Source: Rhodobiaceae bacterium (GTDB taxonomy: Bacteria; Pseudomonadota; Alphaproteobacteria; Parvibaculales; Parvibaculaceae). From it: DNA of 11,797 nt. Below, in pieces: positions 1 through 6,667 of this stretch; the first letter of the stretch is position 1, and each line of letters starts with the position of its first letter. The translations under genes and the position numbers were made by a program. Under the pieces are notes generated by a model. That model worked only from the letters and a program-made list of their open reading frames with translations. It made no database searches and had not been told where the DNA came from. The stretch lies in contig NVWR01000001.1 of assembly GCA_002746275.1 (NCBI GenBank), positions 1,209,837 to 1,221,633 on the forward strand. The letters are read 5' to 3'.

Positions 1-39
1 TGTTACGCTTCTCCCAACATCACGGGGGCAGGTCAGTCC

Positions 40-990
40 ATGCGTGTAGGCATCAATGTATTTCGTGTATCCACCTGGTTGGGCAACACCCGACTTGTTG
101 TGCTTTTGCTTGCGATTTCCTTTTCGGGGCAATCTGCGATCGCAAATGTGTTTGAGAACGACAACAGGCGTCCCATCAGCGAAGCAGACGACCTCGCCTT
201 TGTCGGCGTCATTGCTTGTGCCAACACCGCGCGCCTGCCCACGGCGAGCCTGATCACGATTGATGCCGCCGACCCCGATCGACGCTTCGATATCCTCATC
301 ACCGTCGCTCATGCCTTCGCCAGGCAGGACGGAACAAGATGGGAAGAATGCGATTTCCTTCCCGAAGGTGACCCGGACCGCGCCGTTCAGATTGTCTACA
401 TTATCTCGGGAACGAAGACCCCCGGCCAGGGCTGGAATACAGACTGGGCGGTTGCCGTGCTGGCGCACCGCATCTCAGATGGCATCACCTTGCCCCACCC
501 GCTTGCCCTAGACGAAGTAAGCACGCAGGAAAAACTCAACAACGGCGCCCACATTCTTCTCGCTGGTCACAATGGGGAAAAACTACCCATGCTCCTATCC
601 GATAGTTGCGGTCCGCGCATCAAAACAAGCGGTAGTCAAAACCTCGGGGATGATCGTGTCTTCAATCATGATTGCGACATGATGGCCGGCTGGTCAGGCG
701 GGCCCCTGCTCTTGCGGGAGGGCGACGCGACATACGCCATCGCCGTCAACTCCACACAGTTTAACAGGGTCGTTCACCAAGAAGGCTGGCCGTTCGACGG
801 ACGCTTCAATCCCAACACAGCAATCCGTATTGACGCAGAATTCGAGGAGACCATCCGCACCCTTGCGGTCAACGGTGCGCCCATGCGCCTAGCCGACAAG
901 ATGGCTTTCTGTACGGTGGAGACCACGGCCTCGTGTCAAAACATAGATCCAGGTGTCACCGACGAAGTGCGTTTGGAGGAACTACCGTAG
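40..990 (+). CDS. Exported trypsin-like serine protease
   Basis: A 316-residue protein with the layout of a chymotrypsin-fold (S1-like) peptidase. The N-terminus has a basic start (R2, R9, R18), a hydrophobic core at about 19-30 and an AIA cleavage box ending near residue 35, so it is probably secreted to the periplasm or outside. The catalytic triad can be read as His91 in ITVAHAF, Asp135 in NTDWAVAV and Ser219 in GWSGGPLL. Six cysteines (60, 104, 190, 212, 291, 299) could form disulfides. The usual Asp just before the catalytic Ser is Trp here (GWSGGP), which argues against the classical zymogen activation in which a new N-terminus pairs with that Asp. A GGGGGCAGG stretch lies just upstream of the ATG. 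The next gene is 128 bases away and seems unrelated. The substrate is unknown; the family call is fairly secure, activity is inferred from the intact triad. Confidence 0.8.
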   Translation: MRVGINVFRVSTWLGNTRLVVLLLAISFSGQSAIANVFENDNRRPISEADDLAFVGVIACANTARLPTASLITIDAADPDRRFDILITVAHAFARQDGTRWEECDFLPEGDPDRAVQIVYIISGTKTPGQGWNTDWAVAVLAHRISDGITLPHPLALDEVSTQEKLNNGAHILLAGHNGEKLPMLLSDSCGPRIKTSGSQNLGDDRVFNHDCDMMAGWSGGPLLLREGDATYAIAVNSTQFNRVVHQEGWPFDGRFNPNTAIRIDAEFEETIRTLAVNGAPMRLADKMAFCTVETTASCQNIDPGVTDEVRLEELP

Positions 991-1039
991 CGTCAACGCG
1001 CAAAAAGCACCGGGAACAACCTGCGTCCTCCGGTTTCGC

Positions 1040-1067
1040 GTGACCTCGCCTCGACAAACGCTATATT
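1040..1067 (+). promoter_or_regulatory. Candidate sigma70 promoter of the acyl-CoA synthetase gene
   Basis: GTGACC (1040-1045) is followed, after 16 bases, by TATATT (1062-1067), about 50 bases before the start codon at 1119. The -10 element is good and the -35 matches at four of six positions. Read by eye only. Confidence 0.35.
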
Positions 1068-1118
1068 CGGCTCAAATGGCAACAAGCCTGAAGGCGAACA
1101 AAATACGGGGAGGTATTA

Positions 1119-2732
1119 ATGGCCTGGAACTACGGAGATATATTGGACGCGATTTCAGCGGTCTTGCCAGCTGACGCACCAGCAATGATCCACGGGGATC
1201 GCACGATCACCTGGGGGGAGACAACAAAGCGCTCCAACAATCTGGCAAACGCCCTGATCGCAAGAGGTGCCAAACCCGGCGATAAGATCGCATTCTACAT
1301 GCGCAACCGTCCAGAATACATGGAGAGTCTCGCGGCAGGGTTTAAATCCCGCATGACCCATGTGAACGTCAACTATCGCTACAAGGCCGATGAGGTCTTT
1401 TACATATTTGACAATTCCGACGCCCAGGCCATCGTCTACGGGTCCGAGTTTCGCGACATCATCGAAGAATTAAAAGGCCGCCTCACCAAGGTCGGAACCT
1501 TTATTGAAGTCAGCGAAGACGGCACGGTCGCCGATTTTGCTCAGAACTATGACACCCTCGTCGCGGCAGGAGATGGCGCCCCGCTCAATATCAAGCGCTC
1601 CCCTGACGATCAATTATTCATCTACACAGGTGGCACAACAGGCATGCCCAAGGGTGTGATGTGGAGCCACGAGGCCTTGCGCGAAGCACAGATTGCAGCC
1701 CTTCGGCGTTTGGGACCTGTTCCCGAGACACTCGATGAGCTTGTCGCTGCCATCAAAGAACAAGGTCCGGGCGGACGTATGATCCCAGCCTGCCCTCTCA
1801 TGCATGGCACGGGTCTTCTGACCGCTCTGGGAAATCAGATGAGCGGCGGTTGTGTGGTAACGCTCGGTCATCCTTCATTCAGCCCGGAAGAAATGTTGGA
1901 GAACATCCAGAAAAACAAAATCGAGAGCGCAGCTATCGTCGGCAATGCCTTCGCAAAGCCGCTCCTGAAAGTCCTTGATGAAAACCCGGGAAAATACGAC
2001 CTGTCCAGCATGGTCACCCTCATCTCATCAGGGGTCATGTGGTCTACCGAAGTGAAACAAGGCCTCTTGAAGCACATGCCAGAAGCCATCATGACCGATA
2101 GCTTCGGCTCATCCGAAGGCCTGGGTTTCGGGAGTTCGCTGATGACTGCCGACGGTGCTGTGCAAACAGCCAAATTCCAGATCGGCGAGCGTTGCAAGGT
2201 ATTTGGCGAAGGGGATGTAGAAGTGACAGCTGGCTCCAACACGCCAGGCTTTATTGCCCTCACCGGCCCACTGCCCGAGGGCTATTACAAAGATAAAAAG
2301 AAGACGGCCGAAACTTTTAGAACCATTGAAGGCGTTCGCTATTCAATCCCCGGTGACTGGTGCACAGTTGAAGAAGACGGCACACTGACATTGCTCGGGC
2401 GAGGCTCCGTGTGCATCAACACAGCTGGCGAGAAGGTCTATCCAGAAGAGATCGAAGAGGTCTTGAAAACACACCCCGCCATCGAAGACGCACTTGTTGT
2501 CGGCATGCCAGATGAGAAATGGGGCCAGGCCGTAACCGGTGTGGTGCAGCTCAGTGTCGGAGCAGACTTCAACGAAGAAGAACTCCGCCAGCATGTACGC
2601 GCGACACTCGCCGGATACAAAACGCCCAAACGCGTGCTCGTTGGTGAGGGCGTTACGTTCCGCGCACCCAATGGCAAGGCTGACTACAAAGCTGTGACAA
2701 GCTTTGCCAAGGACCATCTGGGCATCGCCTGA
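1119..2732 (+). CDS. AMP-forming acyl-CoA synthetase, FadD19/FadD17-like
   Basis: A 537-residue member of the ANL adenylating superfamily, expected to activate a carboxylic acid with ATP and CoA to an acyl-CoA through an acyl-AMP. Visible core motifs, in order: the phosphate loop YTGGTTGMPKGV (169-180), DSFGSSEG (327-334), PGDW (411-414) with the ribose-binding Asp, the hinge region GRGSVCINTAGEKVYPEE (427-444), and PNGKADYK (517-524) with the C-terminal catalytic Lys, most likely K520. Full length for the family. From memory the run from the phosphate loop through GEKVYPEE strongly resembles mycobacterial FadD19, a CoA ligase for cholesterol side-chain acids; many non-steroid relatives share it, so the substrate is open. 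The start is supported by GGGGAGG (1107-1113) five bases before ATG. It has its own likely promoter and terminator, so it appears monocistronic. It may feed the acyl-CoA dehydrogenase pair about 2.7 kb downstream. Confidence 0.9.
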   Translation: MAWNYGDILDAISAVLPADAPAMIHGDRTITWGETTKRSNNLANALIARGAKPGDKIAFYMRNRPEYMESLAAGFKSRMTHVNVNYRYKADEVFYIFDNSDAQAIVYGSEFRDIIEELKGRLTKVGTFIEVSEDGTVADFAQNYDTLVAAGDGAPLNIKRSPDDQLFIYTGGTTGMPKGVMWSHEALREAQIAALRRLGPVPETLDELVAAIKEQGPGGRMIPACPLMHGTGLLTALGNQMSGGCVVTLGHPSFSPEEMLENIQKNKIESAAIVGNAFAKPLLKVLDENPGKYDLSSMVTLISSGVMWSTEVKQGLLKHMPEAIMTDSFGSSEGLGFGSSLMTADGAVQTAKFQIGERCKVFGEGDVEVTAGSNTPGFIALTGPLPEGYYKDKKKTAETFRTIEGVRYSIPGDWCTVEEDGTLTLLGRGSVCINTAGEKVYPEEIEEVLKTHPAIEDALVVGMPDEKWGQAVTGVVQLSVGADFNEEELRQHVRATLAGYKTPKRVLVGEGVTFRAPNGKADYKAVTSFAKDHLGIA

Positions 2733-2757
2733 TACGGGACGCACATCGAATGAGATC

Positions 2758-2787
2758 ACGGCGGCTTTCGAGCCGCCGTTTTCGTTT
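2758..2787 (+). terminator. Rho-independent terminator after the acyl-CoA synthetase gene
   Basis: A perfect 9-bp stem, ACGGCGGCT (2758-2766) with AGCCGCCGT (2771-2779), closes on a stable TTCG tetraloop and runs into TTTTCGTTT. It lies 26 bases after the stop codon. The convergent LysR gene ends at 2786; on the minus strand the stem is followed by GATCTC rather than a T-run, so termination in that direction would be weak. Confidence 0.9.
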
Positions 2788-3697
2788 ACCCCGAATTGTG
2801 ATCCAGCGCCGGCAAGCTGCGAAGCCCACTAACCAGGTGATCCACCGCAGCGCGCACCCGAGCCGTGGTATGTCGTGCCTCCTTGTGAACCACATGAACA
2901 GGAACCGGTGCCACTTCAAATTCAGGCAAGACAATCCGCAGAGCACCCGATTGCACCTGGTCGGCAATCATATAGGAGAGAACCCGTGTGATCCCCCGCC
3001 CCCCGACAGCTGCCGCAATGGCAGTGTCACCTCTATTGACCCGGCACCGCGTTTCAATCCGGCGGTGCACCGCCCGCCCCTCCACCTCAAAAGGCCAGGC
3101 CTCACCCACCATCATCGGCAAGAACGCAATACAGTCATGGTCAACAAGGTCATCCGGGCTCTTCGGCACACTCCGCGCCTCAAGATAGGCCGAGGAGGCA
3201 CAAAGCACCCGGCGCACTGTCCCCACCTTGATCGCCGTTAAGGAGGAATCCGGCAGGTGTGCAATCCGGACCGCAACATCAATTCCCTCGTCCTGCATGT
3301 GCACCACCCGATCGACAAAGAGAGTCGAAATCGAGAGCTGCGGAAAAGCATCCATCAGGTCAAAAACCAAAGGTGTAAGAACAAGACGACCAAACAGCAC
3401 AGACCCCGTAAGCGAGACCCAGCCATTGGGCTCCCCATGCAGCCCCTTTGCTTGGCGCTCCGCCTCCTCCACATCGATCAATATCCGTCGGCAATCCTGC
3501 AAATACCGCACGCCGATATCGCTGAGCTTCACCGAGCGGGTTGTTCGGTGAAAAAGCCGCGCGCCCAGCTTGGTTTCCAGATCCGACACGGTGCGCGTCA
3601 CCGATGGCGCAGACAGGCCAAGCACCCTTCCGGCAGCCGCAAAGCCGCCTGCATCAGCCACAGCTGCAAAAACCACCATGGCGCGCAATTGGTCCAT
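2786..3697 (-). CDS. LysR-type transcriptional regulator
   Basis: A 303-residue protein of standard LysR length. The N-terminal winged helix-turn-helix is clear: FAAAGRVLGLSAPSVTRTV (19-37), then LETKLGARLFHRTTRSVKLS (40-59), followed by a linker helix and a periplasmic-binding-protein-like effector domain from about residue 90 to 290. It resembles the CrgA/DmlR-like LysR group with short linker helices. The gene is transcribed away from the VOC gene at 3829 across a 131-base AT-rich gap, the classical arrangement for a LysR regulator controlling the neighbouring operon and itself. Its inducer cannot be read from sequence; a VOC or PPOX substrate is a reasonable guess. The Shine-Dalgarno is weak (CGGAA about 8 bases from ATG). 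The family call is firm, the target operon inferred. Confidence 0.93.
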   Translation of the reverse strand: MDQLRAMVVFAAVADAGGFAAAGRVLGLSAPSVTRTVSDLETKLGARLFHRTTRSVKLSDIGVRYLQDCRRILIDVEEAERQAKGLHGEPNGWVSLTGSVLFGRLVLTPLVFDLMDAFPQLSISTLFVDRVVHMQDEGIDVAVRIAHLPDSSLTAIKVGTVRRVLCASSAYLEARSVPKSPDDLVDHDCIAFLPMMVGEAWPFEVEGRAVHRRIETRCRVNRGDTAIAAAVGGRGITRVLSYMIADQVQSGALRIVLPEFEVAPVPVHVVHKEARHTTARVRAAVDHLVSGLRSLPALDHNSG

Positions 3698-3788
3698 AGA
3701 TTATTCCGTTTTTCAAAATTAATAAGTCAAAAAATAGCATATTAACTAACCAAAACAAATCAATAGATTGTCACCACACAAACACACA
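3698..3788. promoter_or_regulatory. Divergent control region between LysR and VOC genes
   Basis: This gap is far richer in A and T than its surroundings, as expected for overlapping divergent promoters. It contains an inverted repeat, TTAATA (3719-3724) and TATTAA (3740-3745), separated by 15 bases, that could be a regulator-binding dyad. A direct repeat ATAGATT occurs at 3696-3702 (overlapping the LysR start codon) and 3763-3769. No element matches a T-N11-A LysR box well enough to name it as the operator, and several -10-like hexamers exist, so I do not assign one. Confidence 0.4.
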
Positions 3789-3806
3789 AGGCCTCCTCAG
3801 AGGCCT
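3789..3806 (+). other. 7-bp hairpin in the leader of the VOC gene
   Basis: AGGCCTC (3789-3795) and GAGGCCT (3800-3806) pair perfectly around a CTCA loop. The hairpin ends 9 bases before the AGAGGG ribosome-binding site (3816-3821), itself 7 bases before the ATG at 3829. There is no T-run, so it is not an intrinsic terminator. It could stabilise the 5' end of the message or be a protein-binding palindrome; no function is shown. Confidence 0.4.
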
Positions 3807-3828
3807 GGAGCAACCAGAGGGACCGTCT

Positions 3829-4251
3829 ATGTCTACTAACCCCACAATCACCCCCCTAACCCGGGGCGCCCACCATATTGGCCTCACAGTGCCTGACCTG
3901 AGCGCATCGCGTGCCTTCTTCATCGACACACTCGGATACACCCAACTCGGCGAAGTGCCCGACTATCCCGCTGTCTTCGTTTCCGACGGTACCCTCATGA
4001 TTACCCTGTGGCAGGCATCAAATCCCACCGCAGCAAATAACTTTGACCGGAAAAACAATATTGGGCTTCATCACCTCGCCCTCACCGTGAACGGCCCCAC
4101 GGAACTTGCAAAGCTCCATGAAAAGTTGAAAACCACCGCCGGGGTCACAATCGAGTTTGCACCTCAGCCCCTCGGCAAAGGCGGTACACAACATCTGATG
4201 TGCACCATTCCTGGCGGTATCCGGGTGGAATTTATCGCACCTGCTGCCTGA
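3829..4251 (+). CDS. VOC-superfamily (glyoxalase/dioxygenase fold) protein
   Basis: A 140-residue single-chain protein with the two beta-alpha-beta-beta-beta modules of the vicinal-oxygen-chelate fold. Module one opens with HHIGLTVPDLSASRAFF (15-31) and module two with LHHLALTV (80-87), each carrying a His pair (15/16 and 81/82). The second module closes with GGIRVEFIAP, where Glu134 is the usual metal ligand. A mononuclear divalent metal site, perhaps in a homodimer, is therefore likely. The family includes lactoylglutathione lyase, extradiol dioxygenases, fosfomycin-type resistance proteins and epimerases, and the sequence does not single one out. It starts after a usable Shine-Dalgarno (AGAGGG) and is followed 33 bases later by the PPOX gene, so the two are probably co-transcribed under the divergent LysR regulator. 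Confidence 0.85.
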   Translation: MSTNPTITPLTRGAHHIGLTVPDLSASRAFFIDTLGYTQLGEVPDYPAVFVSDGTLMITLWQASNPTAANNFDRKNNIGLHHLALTVNGPTELAKLHEKLKTTAGVTIEFAPQPLGKGGTQHLMCTIPGGIRVEFIAPAA

Positions 4252-4284
4252 GCAGACCTGAGAGAATCCAAGGGAGGAAATGAA

Positions 4285-5268
4285 ATGACCGAAGGCTGGC
4301 CTCATGAGAGCTCTCCGTTCCACAAAGGAGAGCAGGAAATACAGGACCGCGTTGGTGTGCGTGACCGCGCCGAGAAGCTGGCGCGCCGGGTCGTTCGCGA
4401 CCACATGCCCGACCAGCACCGGGGGTTCTACGAGACCCTGCCATTCCTCCTGCTGGGCTCAACAGACCAAACGGGGCGCCCCTGGGCATCCGTGGTGGCG
4501 GGCCCAGAGGGCTTCATAAGCAGTCCAAACCCCAGGTGCCTGAAAATACAGGCAGCCCCCCTGCCTGGCGACCCGCTCGCAGAGGCCCTGGCATCTGGAA
4601 CGCCCGTAGGCGTGCTGGGAATCGACCCCGCCACCCGTCGCCGCAACCGCATGACGGGCGAAATAGGCAAGGTTGAGCGCCAAGGGTCTGAAATCGAGAG
4701 CTTCGAGATCGACGTTACCCAAGCATTTGGTAATTGCCCGAAATTTATTCAGACCCGCGACATTCGTTTTTCAGACGAGAAAAACAGCGTCAACAAAACA
4801 GCCACTGTCGAAAAAGGCACAGTTCTCGACGCCCAAGCCCAAGACTTGATCGCAACGGCTGACACTTTTTTTATCGCCACTACATTCAAAGACGAGACCC
4901 CCTCTCAGGCAGATGGGAGCGATGTCTCGCACCGGGGCGGCAAACCCGGTTTTGTCAAAATCGAGAACAACCGCTCTTTCTTGTTTCCAGACTTCGTCGG
5001 CAATAATCACTTCAACACGCTGGGCAACATTCAGCTCAATTCCAAAGCAGGACTGCTGTTCATCGATTTTGCATCCGGCGACCTTCTTTATCTGACCGGC
5101 CATGCTGAAATCATCTGGGAAGGCACGGAACTCTCCTCCTTTGAAGGCGCCCAACGCCTGGTGCGCTTTAACCTGGACGAAATGGTCCGCAGTCGCCGGG
5201 CCTTGCCCCTACAGATTAGTTTCGGCGAATACTCTCCCTTTCTCGCAAAAACAGGGACCTGGAATTAG
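4285..5268 (+). CDS. PPOX-family (pyridoxamine 5'-phosphate oxidase-like) split-barrel flavoprotein
   Basis: A 327-residue protein of the FMN-binding split-barrel superfamily, predicted cytosolic because there is no signal peptide or membrane segment. Two barrel-like halves can be seen: LPFLLLGSTDQTGRPWASVV (52-71) opens the first, and ADTFFIATTF (192-201) with SHRGGKPGFVKI (215-226), FPDFVGNNHFNTLGNI (234-249) and AGLLFIDFASGDLLYLTGHA (255-274) forms the second, more typical half. It is longer than single-barrel pyridoxine oxidase (about 200 residues), and this double form is common among bacterial proteins annotated only as PPOX family. The cofactor is probably FMN (or F420 in some relatives), but the reaction is unknown. 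AGGGAGG (4271-4277) sits 7 bases before the ATG; an out-of-frame ATG at 4280 stops at once. It is the second gene of the VOC operon and likely acts on the same compound. Confidence 0.82.
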   Translation: MTEGWPHESSPFHKGEQEIQDRVGVRDRAEKLARRVVRDHMPDQHRGFYETLPFLLLGSTDQTGRPWASVVAGPEGFISSPNPRCLKIQAAPLPGDPLAEALASGTPVGVLGIDPATRRRNRMTGEIGKVERQGSEIESFEIDVTQAFGNCPKFIQTRDIRFSDEKNSVNKTATVEKGTVLDAQAQDLIATADTFFIATTFKDETPSQADGSDVSHRGGKPGFVKIENNRSFLFPDFVGNNHFNTLGNIQLNSKAGLLFIDFASGDLLYLTGHAEIIWEGTELSSFEGAQRLVRFNLDEMVRSRRALPLQISFGEYSPFLAKTGTWN

Positions 5269-5348
5269 CGCGTCAAATTTCGTCCGTCATAGTTTTCCAC
5301 ATCTCATGTGTGGTTACTTCAAAAAGGGGACCTACTCCCAAAGGCTTC

Positions 5349-5376
5349 TTGCCTGATCGTCTCTCGTCGGTATGCT
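5349..5376 (+). promoter_or_regulatory. Candidate sigma70 promoter of the acyl-CoA dehydrogenase pair
   Basis: TTGCCT (5349-5354), a 16-base spacer and TATGCT (5371-5376) lie 42 bases before the start codon at 5419. Each hexamer matches four of six consensus positions. The position in a 150-base gap behind the PPOX gene fits a separate transcription unit. Confidence 0.35.
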
Positions 5377-5418
5377 CGCTAACAACAGAACTGACGAAAA
5401 ATCACAAACGAGGCGCTT

Positions 5419-6603
5419 ATGGAAGCTCTAGAGCAATTCCGGTCGGAAACCAGAACCTGGCTGGAAGAAAATTGTCCTCCCTCAATCCGGACACCTATGC
5501 CCGAGGGGGAAACTCCTTGGGGCGGGCGCAAAGCCAGTTGGACAAATCCAGAATCAAAGCAATGGCTAGATGCCATGGGCGGACGCGGCTGGACGGCCCC
5601 TATGTGGCCATCGGAGTATGGCGGCGGCGGCCTCACGAAAGATGAAAACAAAATCCTCCAGCAGGAGCTTCGGCGCATCAAAGCCCGTCCGGCTCTGCTG
5701 AGCTTTGGTATTTGGATGCTCGGACCAGCTCTTCTGGAATTCGCCAACGAAGAACAGAAGAAAGAACATCTACCCAAAATCGTGCGTGGCGAAATTCGCT
5801 GGTGCCAGGGGTATTCTGAACCGGGCGCTGGCTCCGACCTCGCAGATCTTCAAACCAAGTGTGAAGACAAAGGGGACCATTATCTGGTCAACGGCCAGAA
5901 AATCTGGACGTCATACGCTGACAAGGCCGACTGGATTTTTGCTCTTGTCCGCACGGACACCAGCGTGAAACACGCAGGCATCAGCTTCCTTCTGTTCGAC
6001 ATGGAAACACCAGGCGTGGAAGCCCGCCCCATCAGCATGATTTCCGGCGCGTCTCCCTTCTGTGAAACCTTCTTCACCGACGTGAAAGCCAAGAAAGAAA
6101 ACCTTGTCGGCGAACTGAACAAGGGCTGGACCATCGCCAAACGCCTGTTGCAACACGAACGTGACATGATTTCAGGCATGGGCATGGGGACCGGCGGCGG
6201 TGGCGCTGGCTTGGCCGACATGGCTAAAGAGTATGTCGGCGAAAGCAACGGGCAGATATCCGACGCCACCATTCGCGACGCGGTTGTCCGGCAGAAAATG
6301 GACTCCCATGCGTTTGGTCTGACCCTTCAGCGCACAAATGAAGAATCAAAGGCAGGCCAGAGCATGGGCGCGGCTTCATCCATCTTCAAATATTACGGCA
6401 CAGAGCTGAACAAGCGCCGCAACGAACTTATCATCGAGGTTCTTGGCACCCAGGGACTGGGTTGGGAAGGTGATAGTTTTTCTACAGAAGAACTCTCCGC
6501 CACCCGCAGCTGGCTTCGCTCGAAAGGAAACTCAATTGAAGGTGGAACGACCGAAGTTCAGTTGAACGTGATTTCAAAACGAGTACTCGGCCTGCCCGAC
6601 TGA
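5419..6603 (+). CDS. Acyl-CoA dehydrogenase, catalytic-type subunit of a heteromeric pair (FadE26-like)
   Basis: A 394-residue acyl-CoA dehydrogenase, expected to introduce the trans-2 double bond into an acyl-CoA with FAD. Landmarks: MWPSEYGGGGL (62-72); WCQGYSEPGAGSDLADLQTK (128-147), the flavin and substrate loop; LVNGQKIWTSYADKADW (156-172); LLQHERDM (243-250); and the C-terminal SIEGGTTEVQLNVISKRVLG (372-391). Glu247 in the HER motif sits where FadE26 (ChsE4) has its catalytic base; Glu374 is a second candidate, at the medium-chain-type position. The usual RxQFG segment that binds the FAD pyrophosphate from a neighbouring subunit is missing: the corresponding stretch reads RQKMDSHAFGLTLQR. 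The downstream gene has exactly that segment. GAGG (5410-5413) precedes the ATG by 5 bases. The pair probably forms an alpha2beta2 enzyme. The family is certain; heteromer formation is inferred. Confidence 0.92.
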   Translation: MEALEQFRSETRTWLEENCPPSIRTPMPEGETPWGGRKASWTNPESKQWLDAMGGRGWTAPMWPSEYGGGGLTKDENKILQQELRRIKARPALLSFGIWMLGPALLEFANEEQKKEHLPKIVRGEIRWCQGYSEPGAGSDLADLQTKCEDKGDHYLVNGQKIWTSYADKADWIFALVRTDTSVKHAGISFLLFDMETPGVEARPISMISGASPFCETFFTDVKAKKENLVGELNKGWTIAKRLLQHERDMISGMGMGTGGGGAGLADMAKEYVGESNGQISDATIRDAVVRQKMDSHAFGLTLQRTNEESKAGQSMGAASSIFKYYGTELNKRRNELIIEVLGTQGLGWEGDSFSTEELSATRSWLRSKGNSIEGGTTEVQLNVISKRVLGLPD

Positions 6604-6667
6604 TCGCAGTCGCGCACCTGAAGAAACCGAATAGATACAAAAACGACCACACAGAACAGGGATATCC

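Noticed and set aside
2343..2759. Minus-strand open frame opposite the acyl-CoA synthetase gene
   Set aside because: It is antisense to the conserved C-terminal motifs of the synthetase and reads as Cys/Phe-rich noise.
2750..3241. Long open frame on the plus strand opposite the LysR gene
   Set aside because: It begins inside the terminator stem, has no ribosome-binding site, and its product is a low-complexity mix rich in Arg, Pro and His, the usual antisense shadow of a GC-rich gene.
3257..3745. Second plus-strand open frame opposite the LysR gene
   Set aside because: It fully overlaps the well-supported LysR gene and its control region and has no recognisable domain.
5297..5313. Possible terminator hairpin after the PPOX gene (CCACA with TGTGG)
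   Set aside because: The stem is only 5 bp, perhaps 6 with a G-U pair, and the following TTACTTC is not a T-run, so I cannot support it as a terminator.
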